Shown: positions 17,248 to 25,796, counted from the stretch's first letter. The stretch: DNA of 28,051 bases from an uncultured Collinsella sp. (GCA_902491915.1 CABUJL010000009.1:1-28051), one strand, 5' to 3'. A program made the numbers and translations. Notes: a model not told the origin generated them from the letters alone.

Positions 17248-19278
17248 TTAAGCATCAAGGAAACGCGCGTCATGCGCATGTTTTTCAATGTACTCGCGGC
17301 GATAGCCGACCTCGGAACCCATCAGCTCGCGCACGGCGCGGTCCGCCACCACGGCGTCCTCGATCGACACACGCTGCAGAATGCGGGTCTTTGGGTCCAT
17401 CGTCGTCGAGGCAAGCTGTTTGGGGTCCATCTCGCCCAGGCCCTTGTAGCGCTGGACGGTATAGCCCTTGCGCTTTTTGGTGATCTTGCCGTCCTTGGCC
17501 TTGCCGTCTTCGTCGTTATCGTCGGAGTTCAAACCCAGGCTCTGAATGGTGTCGCGCAGGATCTCGTCTTCGGGCTGGCGGCCGTTGGGATACACGTAGT
17601 GGATCTTGTTGCGCACCTTAATGCCAAAGATGGGCGGGCAGGCAACATAGACGTAGCCGGCATCGATCAGCGGACGCATGTACTTGTAGAAGAACGTCAG
17701 CAGCAGGATGCGGATATGCGCGCCGTCGACGTCTGCATCGGTCATGATGATGATCTTGTGGTAGCGCGCCTTGGTGATATCGAAATCGCCGCCGTCGCCG
17801 GCACTCGTCGTGACGCCGCAGCCGATCGCGGTAATCAGCGACTGGATGGTGTCACTCGAGAACGCGCGATGGTCACCAACGCGCTCGACGTTCAAAATCT
17901 TGCCGCGCAGGGGCAGAATCGCCTGGATGTCTCGGCGACGGCCGTCCTTGGCCGAACCGCCTGCCGAGTCGCCCTCTACGATGAAGAGCTCGGTCAGCTC
18001 GGCATCGCGCACCGAGCAGTCGGCGAGCTTACCGGGCAGGGACGCCGTCTCGAGCAGGCTCTTGCGGCGGGTCGCCTCGCGCGCCTTGCGGGCGGCATTG
18101 CGCGCCTTGCAGGCCTGCTGCGCCTTCTTGACGATCTCGCGAGCGGGCTTAGGGTGCTCCTCGAGGTAATCGGCAAGGCCGTCGGTCACGATCTTGAGCG
18201 TCAGCGCGCGCATATAGGAGCTGCCGAGCTTGGCCTTGGTCTGGCCCTCAAACTGCGGATCGGGCAGCTTGACCGAGATAACGGCCGAAAGGCCCTCGCG
18301 CACATCGTCGCCGGTCAGATTGGCGTCTTTTTCCTTGAGCAGGTTCTGCTTGCGCGCATAGTCGTTGATCACGCGGGTGAGCGCGGTGCGGAAGCCCTCA
18401 AGGTGCATGCCGCCCTCGGGGGTGTAGATGTCGTTGGCAAACGACATGACGTTCTCGCCGTAGCCGCTATTCCACTGCAGGGAAACCTCAACCTCGCCCA
18501 TCTTGGCCACAGGTGCGTCCGGGTCCGATTTGCCCTCGATGTAGATAGGCTCCTTAAAGGCCTCGGGGACGTCCTTGCCCTCGTTAAGGAACTTGACGAA
18601 GTCGATGATGCCGCCCTCGTAGCAAAACTCCTCCACGTGGGGAGTAGACTCGCGCTCGTCAGTCAGCACGATTTTGAGGTTCTTATTGAGGAACGCCGTC
18701 TCCTGCAGACGGTTGTGCAGCGTATCGAAATCGTAAATGCAGGTCTCGAAGATCTCGTCGTCGGGCCAGAAGGTGACGGTGGTGCCCGTCGAATCAGAGG
18801 TGCCCACGACCTCCATCTTCTTGACGGTCTTGCCGCGCGAGAACTCCATCTCGTAGGTGTTGCCGTCGCGACGAACCTGAACGACCACGCGCTTGGACAG
18901 TGCGTTGACGACGGAGATGCCAACGCCGTGCAGGCCGCCCGAGACCTTATAGGCCGAATTATCGAACTTACCGCCGGCGTGCAAAATCGTCATGACGACC
19001 TCGAGCGTCGGGATCTTTTTAACAGGGTGCTCGTCGACGGGGATACCGCGCCCGTTGTCGACGACCGTGATGGAGTTGTCGGCGTGGACCGTCACCTGGA
19101 TCTCGGTGCAGAAACCGGCCATGGCCTCGTCGACGGAGTTGTCAACGATCTCCCACACCAGGTGATGCAGACCGCTGGCGCTCGTCGAGCCGATATACAT
19201 GCCCGGGCGCTTACGAACGGCCTCGAGACCTTCGAGAATCTTAATCTCGCCGCCATCGTAATCGTTTTCGTTTGCCAC
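17248..19278 (-). CDS. gyrB: DNA gyrase subunit B
   Basis: GyrB is the ATPase subunit of gyrase. The predicted protein has 676 residues. ATP-site motifs are WEIVDNSVDEAMAG (residues 42-55), VVDNGRGIPVD (72-82) and GGLHGVG (114-120). The TOPRIM domain has EGDSAGG and the metal triad MTDADVDGAHI, and the C terminus has QRYKGLGEM. A charged insert, about 20 residues rich in Asp and Lys, lies just before the QRYKGLGEM segment. The start is taken as the GTG at 19278 with AAGGAGG four bases upstream; a TTG six codons earlier overlaps that site and is unlikely. A terminator upstream at 19327-19357 separates it from dciA, so gyrBA is its own unit. Confidence 0.97.
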   Translation of the reverse strand: MANENDYDGGEIKILEGLEAVRKRPGMYIGSTSASGLHHLVWEIVDNSVDEAMAGFCTEIQVTVHADNSITVVDNGRGIPVDEHPVKKIPTLEVVMTILHAGGKFDNSAYKVSGGLHGVGISVVNALSKRVVVQVRRDGNTYEMEFSRGKTVKKMEVVGTSDSTGTTVTFWPDDEIFETCIYDFDTLHNRLQETAFLNKNLKIVLTDERESTPHVEEFCYEGGIIDFVKFLNEGKDVPEAFKEPIYIEGKSDPDAPVAKMGEVEVSLQWNSGYGENVMSFANDIYTPEGGMHLEGFRTALTRVINDYARKQNLLKEKDANLTGDDVREGLSAVISVKLPDPQFEGQTKAKLGSSYMRALTLKIVTDGLADYLEEHPKPAREIVKKAQQACKARNAARKAREATRRKSLLETASLPGKLADCSVRDAELTELFIVEGDSAGGSAKDGRRRDIQAILPLRGKILNVERVGDHRAFSSDTIQSLITAIGCGVTTSAGDGGDFDITKARYHKIIIMTDADVDGAHIRILLLTFFYKYMRPLIDAGYVYVACPPIFGIKVRNKIHYVYPNGRQPEDEILRDTIQSLGLNSDDNDEDGKAKDGKITKKRKGYTVQRYKGLGEMDPKQLASTTMDPKTRILQRVSIEDAVVADRAVRELMGSEVGYRREYIEKHAHDARFLDA

Positions 19279-19326
19279 ACGTCCTCCTTCAGTCAAGAAA
19301 ATGTGTACAGCCTTACTAGTTTATCG

Positions 19327-19357
19327 TAAAAAAATACCCTCGGGAACGAGGGTATTT
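19327..19357 (-). terminator. Terminator of the dnaN-recF-dciA unit
   Basis: AAATACCCTCG (19332-19342) and CGAGGGTATTT (19347-19357) form a perfect 11-bp stem with a GGAA loop, followed on the minus strand by TTTTTTTACG. It lies 26 bases after the dciA stop. The gyrB promoter must lie in the 50 bases beyond; I found no strong match there. Confidence 0.9.
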
Positions 19358-19383
19358 GGCTCTACAAGGCCACCAGATGCGAT

Positions 19384-19947
19384 TTAAGGCTCTTTTTTGC
19401 TTTGCACGCCCTTGGCCCACTCGGCACTGGCTCTCATGGCGTTCTCGAGGGCCTCGCGCAGTTTTTGGTCTTCGATGGGCGCCACTTGGCGCTCAATCTC
19501 GGTGCGCTCGGCATCGCTGAGGTCGGCGTGTGGGGCCGGCGGGCGCTCGGTCGCCGCTGGGCGAAGGCGCTCCTTGGCGGCGGGCGGCGTGTGACCGGGC
19601 GCGGTGGTTTTGAACACCAGGCCATCCACATGCGCACCGGCGCGCTCCATGCGCGCGCGGATGATCTCGCGCAACAACGTCATTTCCTGCGTCCACGAGG
19701 GCGAGTCGAGATATACCAGCAGCTCATTGGACTCGGGCAGGTAGCGCAGGCCCGTCACATGCCGCCCCTCGCGCGTGCCCGAGCACACCGCGTTCCACGC
19801 GCGATAGACCGCGCGCGACTCCTCGGCGGCCTCCATCTGCGCACGGCGCTCAGGGGTCGCAGCCGCCAGGATGCGCTGGCGCTCTGCGTTCAAAAAGCCA
19901 CTGAAGGCGACCGTTTCGCTCTCGCGCTCGTAATTAGCACGTCTCAC
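19384..19947 (-). CDS. dciA: DUF721/DciA family helicase-loader protein
   Basis: DciA proteins load or activate the DnaB helicase in bacteria that lack DnaC/DnaI (established knowledge). The protein has 187 residues. The DUF721 core is residues 45-100: VYRAWNAVCSGTREGRHVTG and LLVYLDSPSWTQEMTLLREIIRARM, with the typical W..V and buried beta-strand pattern. The N terminus is short and charged, and the C-terminal 80 residues are Pro/Glu-rich and probably flexible. The GTG start lies inside the end of recF (14-bp overlap), so translation is likely coupled. Position between recF and gyrB is the standard actinobacterial one and supports the call. Confidence 0.88.
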   Translation of the reverse strand: MRRANYERESETVAFSGFLNAERQRILAAATPERRAQMEAAEESRAVYRAWNAVCSGTREGRHVTGLRYLPESNELLVYLDSPSWTQEMTLLREIIRARMERAGAHVDGLVFKTTAPGHTPPAAKERLRPAATERPPAPHADLSDAERTEIERQVAPIEDQKLREALENAMRASAEWAKGVQSKKEP

Positions 19948-21040
19948 CCATGCTCACCACCTTGGCTCGATCAAGCAGGTCATCGGTAAAGTACCCCAGG
20001 TTGGTCGTGGTTATGACCGTCTGGATATCATCGCCGATCAGCCGCAGGAAAGCACCGCGGCGTTCGCCGTCGAGTTCGCTCATCACGTCGTCCAAAAGCA
20101 GCAGTGGGGCGGTGCCCAGGACATCGCGAGCCACGGCCACCTCCGCCACCTTCCAGGCCAGAACCAACGTTCGCTGCTGACCTTGGCTGGCAAATGAACG
20201 GGCGGAGCGACCCGCCACGGTAAACTCAATCTCATCGCGATGCGGTCCCACCAACGTCACGCCGCGGCGAATTTCCTCGTCAGCGTGCTCATCAAGGGCA
20301 GCCAGCATGCGCTCGTACGCCCAGCCCTTCAGCTCTTCGCGATCCTCGACCTGGGGCAAATCCCCCAGTGTGGACGTATAGGTCACGCTGGCAGCCTCGC
20401 CGGACGCCACTTGACCGTAGGCAGTGTGCACATGGCCCGCCAGCCGGTCGAGCAGGGCCAACCGGTGCACGAGCAGAGCCGCGCCCGCGCGGGCAATCGA
20501 ATCGTTCCACGCGCCGAGCATCTCGCGGCAGCACCAGGCCTCCTTGAGCAAGGCGTTACGCTGGGTCACGCAGCGACCATAGATGCTCGCAAGATCGGCA
20601 TAGCGTGCGCTCAGTTGCATGCCAAAGTCGTCGAGGGCGGCGCGGCGCACACTGGCGCCTCGCTTAACCATGTCCAGATGGTCGGGGCAAAACAGCACGC
20701 TCGGCAGAACCCCGCGCACACCGGCGGCAGAGCATCTCTTGCCGTTGCGGCTAAACGAGCGTTTACCGTCCTCCGCGCTCAATCCCATATCAAGCACGCG
20801 GCCGTCGCCCTCGAGCCTCAGCTCGACCTTGCACGAGCCCACGCCGTCATGGACGAGCTCGGCTGCGGTCGGATGCCTAAACGAGGCGCCGCTCGTCAGC
20901 AGCTGCAGCGCCTCTATGAGATTGGTCTTTCCCGCCGCGTTGGGTCCCGCAAGTATCGTCACGCCCTCGTCCAGGGCAAGGCGATAGCTATCGAAGCTGC
21001 GGTAGTGCGCGACGGAAAGATCGCGGGCGAACATGGTCAT
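19934..21040 (-). CDS. recF: DNA replication and repair protein RecF
   Basis: RecF is an SMC-like ATPase that helps load RecA at gaps. The predicted protein has 368 residues, the normal length. It begins MTMFARDLSVAHYRSFDSY, has Walker A GPNAAGKTN (residues 32-40), the LFCPDHLDMVKRGASVRR segment, the signature SFASQGQQRTLVLAWK and Walker B LLLLDDVMSELD. The frame extends 88 codons upstream inside dnaN, but the real start is after the dnaN stop: the ATG at 21040, or two codons later at 21034. Neither has a clear ribosome site, so it is probably translated by coupling from dnaN, ten bases upstream. Confidence 0.95.
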   Translation of the reverse strand: MTMFARDLSVAHYRSFDSYRLALDEGVTILAGPNAAGKTNLIEALQLLTSGASFRHPTAAELVHDGVGSCKVELRLEGDGRVLDMGLSAEDGKRSFSRNGKRCSAAGVRGVLPSVLFCPDHLDMVKRGASVRRAALDDFGMQLSARYADLASIYGRCVTQRNALLKEAWCCREMLGAWNDSIARAGAALLVHRLALLDRLAGHVHTAYGQVASGEAASVTYTSTLGDLPQVEDREELKGWAYERMLAALDEHADEEIRRGVTLVGPHRDEIEFTVAGRSARSFASQGQQRTLVLAWKVAEVAVARDVLGTAPLLLLDDVMSELDGERRGAFLRLIGDDIQTVITTTNLGYFTDDLLDRAKVVSMGETC

Positions 21041-21050
21041 AGGGCAGTTG

Positions 21051-22154
21051 CTAGATGCGGACCGGCATGACCAGGTACAGGTAGTTGATCTTGTCGTAGG
21101 ACTTGAAGATGCCCGCCTGCGAGTAGCTCTTGAGCTCCAGCGTGATCTCCTTCTCCTTGGACAGGGCATTGAGGCACCCGAAGATGTAGTGGTAGTTGAA
21201 GGCGATGGTGCCCGACTCGCCCTCGGCCTCGACATCGATCGTCTCCTGCGCAAGGTCCTGGTCATTGGAAATGGAGGACAGGCCCATCTGCCCGTTCTCG
21301 ACATCGATCTCGAACTTGACGGCGGGGTTGGCGCTCGCGATAACGGCCACGCGCTTGAGGGCGGCGTTAAAGGCGGCGACGTCGATCTTGACGCTCGTCA
21401 CGCACGAATCGGGGATGAGCTGCTTGTAGTTGGGGTACACGCCCTCGATGCGGCGCGACACGTAGGTGGTGTTGCCGGCCTCAAAGACGACCTGGGTGTC
21501 GGTAGCCCCGATCATGATGGTCGCCTGGCTGGCCATGATGTTCAGCGCGTCGTTAAAGGCGTCGGCCGGAACGTTGAGTTCAAAGGAGCCCTCGAGGGTT
21601 GAGGTCTCGACCTGCGTATCGCACACGGCCAAGCGGAAGGAATCGGTCGCCACCAGGCGCACGGTGTTGTTCTCGACCTTCATGTGCACGCCACCCAGGA
21701 TGGGGCGGGCCTTGTCAGTCGAGGTGACGCGCCACACGCGGCCGACCATTTCGGACAAGATATCGGTCGGCAGTTCCACGGCGCTCTCGATGGCATAGGC
21801 CGGAAACTCGGGGAAGTCATTGGCATCGAGCGTGTTCAGGCGGAAAGAGCTCTTCTCACAACCAATCAGCACCTGGCGCTCGGACAGCTCAAAGGTGACC
21901 GGGGCATCGGGGAGGGTCTTGGTGATATTGGAGAGCATCTTACAAGGGATAACCATCTCGCCCTCTTCTTCGACATGTGCCGCGATGCGATGACGGATCG
22001 AGATGGTGTAGTTAGAGGTCTGGAATTCCAAGATGCCGTCTTGCGCCTTGACGAGCACGCCCGACAGGATGGGAAGGGTGGATGCCGAAGCGACGCCCTT
22101 CATAACGACGCCGATGGCTTGTGTAAGCGAGCTCTGGCTGACGGTGAACTTCAT
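21051..22154 (-). CDS. dnaN: DNA polymerase III beta subunit (sliding clamp)
   Basis: The beta clamp encircles DNA as a dimer and tethers the replicative polymerase. The protein has 367 residues, normal for the family. It begins MKFTVSQSSLTQAIGVVMKG, has the domain-repeat features STLPILSGVLV, VRRVWRVTSTDKARPILGG-like segment (near residues 150-170) and ends with the conserved YLVMPVRI. AAAGG lies nine bases before the ATG. A 238-bp gap separates it from dnaA upstream; that gap has DnaA-box-like motifs and probably the dnaN promoter. Confidence 0.97.
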   Translation of the reverse strand: MKFTVSQSSLTQAIGVVMKGVASASTLPILSGVLVKAQDGILEFQTSNYTISIRHRIAAHVEEEGEMVIPCKMLSNITKTLPDAPVTFELSERQVLIGCEKSSFRLNTLDANDFPEFPAYAIESAVELPTDILSEMVGRVWRVTSTDKARPILGGVHMKVENNTVRLVATDSFRLAVCDTQVETSTLEGSFELNVPADAFNDALNIMASQATIMIGATDTQVVFEAGNTTYVSRRIEGVYPNYKQLIPDSCVTSVKIDVAAFNAALKRVAVIASANPAVKFEIDVENGQMGLSSISNDQDLAQETIDVEAEGESGTIAFNYHYIFGCLNALSKEKEITLELKSYSQAGIFKSYDKINYLYLVMPVRI

Positions 22155-22286
22155 CTTTTAATACCTTTCTATAGATATAAATATCTTAATAATAGTAATA
22201 GCACTGACGAAACTGTTGATTACTCCCAAAGACGCAGGTCAGACCCAGAAAGAGAATCGACAGCAACCTGTGTGCAACGGGGGTGG

Positions 22287-22377
22287 TTTTCCACGTTCAA
22301 AACCTGCGCAAAACTTTTCATCACCGCGGGTTGGGTTTTAAACACCTTATGCCCGTGGTTTCGACAAGTTTTCAACA
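22287..22377. other. dnaA-dnaN intergenic DnaA-box region, candidate origin part
   Basis: TTTTCCACG (22287-22295) matches seven of nine positions of the DnaA box TTATCCACA. TTTTCAACA (22369-22377) also matches seven of nine. It is embedded in a 17-bp stretch (22359-22375) repeated exactly at 25561-25577. Clusters on both sides of dnaA suggest a bipartite origin. The other parts of the 238-bp gap show only AT-rich sequence near dnaN. Confidence 0.55.
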
Positions 22378-22392
22378 GGTGTCTCTATTTCC

Positions 22393-24129
22393 CTACGAGC
22401 GCAGTGTAATTTTATCGCGCAGTGACTTGAGGTCTTCGGTGACGGTGCGGTCTTCCTGGATCATCTTCTGGACCTTTTTGTAGCTCGTGCTGACGGTCGA
22501 GTGGTTGCGGTTGCCAAATTCGGCGCCCACCGCCGTGGTCGTCATTTCGCACATCTCGATGGCCAGGTAGATAGCGATATGGCGTGCTTTGGCGATATTG
22601 GCGTTGCGACGCGGGCCGATGAGCTCCTCGTGTGTCACGCCGTACTGCTCTTCGATGACGGACTGAACCGTCTGGACGTTGATCTTTTTGGCCGATGTGT
22701 CGAAGTACTGGCTGGCGATGGCGTCGATATCGTCAAAGGTGAGCTCCCCGCCCTCGCGCTCGCGGTCACCCGCCTCGCCGGCGCAGCGCTCGCAAAAGCT
22801 CTCGAGTTCGCGGATGTTGGTGCCCGAGACCTCGGCCATGTGTTTAAAGTGTTCGTCGGTCAGGTGCCCGCCGTCGCCCCCATAGGCCGCCAGCAGCGAG
22901 TCGTCGCCTGCCTCGGGGGCGGCGACGATGGTGTTCTCGTAATAGCGCTGCAAGATCTTGTATTTCATCTCGTAGCTGGGCTCTGCAACCAGGCAGAGCA
23001 TGCCGGCGTTGAAGCGGCTGGTCAGACGCTCGTCCATGCTTAGGTCCTTGGGGGCGCGGTCTGCCGCGATGACGACCTTCTTGTTGTTGCGGATGAACTC
23101 GTCCATGAGCTGGAAAAAGTAGTCCACGCTCGCGCGCTTGCCGATGATGTTTTGGATGTCATCGATGATGAGCACGTCCACGCCGTGGTACGCCTGCATG
23201 ATGGGAGCGTTGCTCTTCTTTTGACGGTCGAACTCGGTCATCAGGTCGTCCAGATATGCCTGGGAGTTGGCATACTTGACCTTGATCTCGGGCGACTTCT
23301 CGGCGAGCTCGTTTTTGATGGCAAGCAGCAGGTGCGTCTTGCCCAGGCCCGATTTGCCGTAGATGAACAGTGATGTGCATGTGCCGCGCTCGTCCGCGAG
23401 GGCGGCAAACTTGAGTGCCGAGCGATAGGCATGGCTGTTTTCGGGGCCGTAGACAAAGTTCTCAAAGGTAAATTTTGAGTTCGCGGCGAGCGGGGCTCCA
23501 TCCGTATTCTGCTCGGCCGGCACGGTCGGTGCTGGCATGGGTGAGGTGGGGGTCGCGGCTTGCGTGGATTTAGTCGGCGCCCCGCCCTTCATCTGGTTCA
23601 TCATGCGACGAAAATCGTCGGCCGAGAGCGTGTTTTTGATTGCAATGCCCGAATCCGCGCCCGCCGCTGCGTCGTGAGCGATGGGCATGTGCGTGACGGG
23701 CGCGTTCGTTGGCGTCGCCGCCGCGGTCGGCAACGGTGCCATGGTTTCACGGGAAACATCGCTGTGCTGGTGCTCGACCGTCGACGCGTCGCCTGCGGAG
23801 GCCGGCACCGCCGGGGAAGCAGCGGGAGCCGTGGCGGGCGCCGTGGCGGGCGCCGTGGCGGCAGCGGATTCCGTCGCGGCGCCTTGCGGTGCCACGATGT
23901 CGAGCGCGATCGATGCAAAGGCGATTTCTTCCAGATAGGCCTCAATAGTCGGCTGATGCTTTTTGAGCTGCGCGATGGCAAAGCGCGAGGGGGCCTCGAT
24001 CGTGAGCGTATCTTCGGTCAGGCTTATGGCGCGCGATTGCCCCAGCATGTTGATGAGGCGTGCATCTTGGCCGTCGCGCTGGCAAAAGGCGATGGCATCC
24101 CCCAGGATGATGCTTGCTTCCTCGTCCAC
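22393..24129 (-). CDS. dnaA: Chromosomal replication initiator protein DnaA
   Basis: DnaA is the AAA+ initiator that melts the origin. The protein has 578 residues, about 110 more than E. coli DnaA. Domain I is residues 1-80. Domain II is a long Ala/Pro/Thr-rich linker (about 81-218) that includes a 12-bp DNA repeat. Domain III has NFVYGPENSHAY, Walker A GKSGLGKT (258-265) and Walker B VLIIDDIQ (319-326). Domain IV has the DnaA-box-binding signature near GNRNHSTVSTSYKKV. The start is GTG with GGGAGAG just upstream. A GHKL-domain gene ends 15 bp upstream on the same strand and is likely cotranscribed with dnaA. Confidence 0.98.
   Translation of the reverse strand: MDEEASIILGDAIAFCQRDGQDARLINMLGQSRAISLTEDTLTIEAPSRFAIAQLKKHQPTIEAYLEEIAFASIALDIVAPQGAATESAAATAPATAPATAPAASPAVPASAGDASTVEHQHSDVSRETMAPLPTAAATPTNAPVTHMPIAHDAAAGADSGIAIKNTLSADDFRRMMNQMKGGAPTKSTQAATPTSPMPAPTVPAEQNTDGAPLAANSKFTFENFVYGPENSHAYRSALKFAALADERGTCTSLFIYGKSGLGKTHLLLAIKNELAEKSPEIKVKYANSQAYLDDLMTEFDRQKKSNAPIMQAYHGVDVLIIDDIQNIIGKRASVDYFFQLMDEFIRNNKKVVIAADRAPKDLSMDERLTSRFNAGMLCLVAEPSYEMKYKILQRYYENTIVAAPEAGDDSLLAAYGGDGGHLTDEHFKHMAEVSGTNIRELESFCERCAGEAGDREREGGELTFDDIDAIASQYFDTSAKKINVQTVQSVIEEQYGVTHEELIGPRRNANIAKARHIAIYLAIEMCEMTTTAVGAEFGNRNHSTVSTSYKKVQKMIQEDRTVTEDLKSLRDKITLRS
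23828..23863. repeat. Three 12-bp tandem repeats inside the dnaA linker
   Basis: GCCGTGGCGGGC occurs at 23828-23839 and 23840-23851, with a third copy differing in the last two bases at 23852-23863. On the coding strand they encode repeated Ala-Thr-Ala-Pro units (residues about 91-103). The copy number could vary between strains without a frameshift. Confidence 0.75.
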
Positions 24130-24144
24130 TGTCTCTCCCGTTCT

Positions 24145-25497
24145 TTAGCTCTGAGCTCGCACGCGAGCGGCGCCGAGTTCGGTCAGATGGTATTTCTGGC
24201 CATGCTTGATGACCAAGCCGGCCTGCGCCAAGTCATTGAGCGTGCGTGACCAAGTGGGGGCTGAGTTTCCAAACGCCCTCGCCAGATCGGTTGCACCGCA
24301 CGCTTGATTTTGCGCCAGATAGCCCAGCGCGGCGTTGCCGCGATCGCTTACGAACACGTCCGGTTGTGGCTGCGCATGCTGATTTTCTGCATTAGGATAC
24401 ATCATTTGAGCTGCTGGTTGTTGAGAACTCTGCATCGGTGGCATTTGCTGTTGAAAACTTTGAGGCCACTGTTGGTAAGGCTGCGGAGGCATCTGCTGGG
24501 CCCAGGGGTTGTACTGCTGCTGCGGCATCTGCTGGTACGGCTGCTGATATCCCTGCTGGTACTGCTGCGGGAACTGCTGGCCGTACCCCAGTGGCGGCAT
24601 CTGCTGATATGGATATCCTTGTTGGTACGGCTGATAGCCCATTTGCTGGCCACCCGGTGCGCCCGTCGCCTGCTGCATTGCTGCTGCATCCTGATCCGCC
24701 AGCGGCACGGCCTCTGGCATGCTTGGCGGCATCGACATCGATGCCGCTTGGGGTTCTTGTGTAGGAGGCATTCCGGGCTGCTGCATCTGTCCCACGGTGG
24801 GCTGCATCTGCTGCGTTGCCATGGGCTGCTGCGCAAAAGCTCCCGGCAGGGGATATGTGGGCTGCTCCGTCTCGGGCCGCACGGCAGCGCCGCGTCCGCC
24901 GGCACGCTCGATTTCCTGCACGCGTTTAGGGTTCAGGCTTACCGTAACCACGGTGCCGTTGCCCATGTTGTCCTCGATGGATACGGCACCGCCGGCGTTT
25001 TCCAAATACTCCTGCACCATGGGAAACCCTGCTCCGGTTCCACGGATATAGCGCTTCATCTTGCTGTTTGCGCTGGTAACGCCAAAGTCGAAAGCACGTT
25101 CCTTGTCGTCGATGCCGGGTCCTTGGTCAGCAAAGCGGATGGTGTCTCCGCCGTCCAGAATCGAGATGATGGGCTCTGCAAAATGCGCGTGGATAAAGTT
25201 TTCGACAATCTCGCGGATAACCATCAGCGAAATGCGTCCTCCCTGCTCTTTCATGCACTGATAGACGGTGTTGGTTGTCTCTTCCAGGTAGGTACGGACG
25301 TCTTGCGGTTCGATGACGATGACACGCGGTGTCGACAGCATGTCATCGTAGACCGCGATGCGCGCCGCATACATGGCCTTCGGTGCTTGTGCGGTGTCCT
25401 GCTCACCCTCGTTGCGTTCCTCGCGCACGCCGGTGATGTGCTCGTTGTCGGGTGCCGGATCACCGGAATCGACCATGGTGTAGAAGTCGTCAGACAT
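24145..25497 (-). CDS. GHKL ATPase-like protein with Gln/Pro-rich linker and winged-helix end
   Basis: A 450-residue protein of unusual architecture. Residues about 60-190 are a histidine-kinase-like ATPase: N box REIVENFIHAH (95-105), G1 box DQGPGID (124-130), G2 box GTGAGF (153-158). It resembles anti-sigma or sensor-kinase ATPase domains. There is no histidine phosphoacceptor domain, membrane helix or receiver. Residues 211-380 are low complexity, rich in Gln, Pro, Met and Tyr. Residues 386-450 look like a winged helix (GNAALGYLAQNQACGATDLARAFG, then KHGQKYHLTELG, the wing). It probably binds ATP and DNA or partners; the function is unknown. It lies 15 bp upstream of dnaA and downstream of the origin-like gap. 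The ribosome site is weak (GAGCGG). Confidence 0.82.
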   Translation of the reverse strand: MSDDFYTMVDSGDPAPDNEHITGVREERNEGEQDTAQAPKAMYAARIAVYDDMLSTPRVIVIEPQDVRTYLEETTNTVYQCMKEQGGRISLMVIREIVENFIHAHFAEPIISILDGGDTIRFADQGPGIDDKERAFDFGVTSANSKMKRYIRGTGAGFPMVQEYLENAGGAVSIEDNMGNGTVVTVSLNPKRVQEIERAGGRGAAVRPETEQPTYPLPGAFAQQPMATQQMQPTVGQMQQPGMPPTQEPQAASMSMPPSMPEAVPLADQDAAAMQQATGAPGGQQMGYQPYQQGYPYQQMPPLGYGQQFPQQYQQGYQQPYQQMPQQQYNPWAQQMPPQPYQQWPQSFQQQMPPMQSSQQPAAQMMYPNAENQHAQPQPDVFVSDRGNAALGYLAQNQACGATDLARAFGNSAPTWSRTLNDLAQAGLVIKHGQKYHLTELGAARVRAQS

Positions 25498-25520
25498 GCC
25501 GCTCGCAATCTTTCAAAAGG

Positions 25521-25643
25521 TTTTGAACAAATAGTAGCTCACCGCGCAATGTTTCTCATCTTTCGACAAGTTTTCAAAACCTGTTGAAAACTTTGGAAAA
25601 CGGACGAAAAGTTCTCAACATTTCCAACATGACCTGTTGAAAA
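25521..25643. other. oriC: Candidate replication origin with DnaA-box-like 9-mers
   Basis: This gap separates the divergent dnaA operon and rpmH. It holds the exact 9-mer TTTTCAACA on the minus strand at 25582-25590 and 25635-25643, plus near matches TTCTCAACA (25612-25620), TTTCCAACA (25621-25629), TTTTCAAAA (25571-25579) and TTTTGAACA (25521-25529). The 17 bp at 25561-25577 also occur exactly in the dnaA-dnaN gap. Strand polarity of nearly all genes reverses here. Box identity is an inference, since the canonical TTATCCACA is absent. The AT-rich stretch 25644-25760 could be the unwinding region. Confidence 0.62.
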
Positions 25644-25740
25644 CTCGATGAAATTTCGTGAAAAGTTGTCTGCTGCCTCAAATGCCGATTCTGCTTATGG
25701 GGGAACCGTGTACTCTTTGCAACCTTTTACCTTTGATTTC

Positions 25741-25770
25741 TTGACATTTGAACATTGATTTCCCTACAAT
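25741..25770 (+). promoter_or_regulatory. Promoter of the rpmH operon
   Basis: A perfect -35 TTGACA (25741-25746) and TACAAT (25765-25770, five of six) are separated by 18 bases. The start of rpmH lies 73 bases beyond the -10, leaving a leader of about 65 bases with a hairpin. Confidence 0.8.
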
Positions 25771-25796
25771 CTTCAAGCTCACGTGTCTATATCTGC

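Noticed and set aside
21041..21304. A longer recF beginning inside dnaN
   Set aside because: The extra 88 codons are Arg/Ser/Thr-rich antisense-like sequence overlapping dnaN; the family start MFARDL lies after the dnaN stop.
24400..24850. A CRISPR array or tandem repeat in the Gln/Pro-rich coding region
   Set aside because: The repeated CTGCTG/GGCATC words are irregular and reflect codons for Gln, Met and Pro in the linker; there are no regular spacers.
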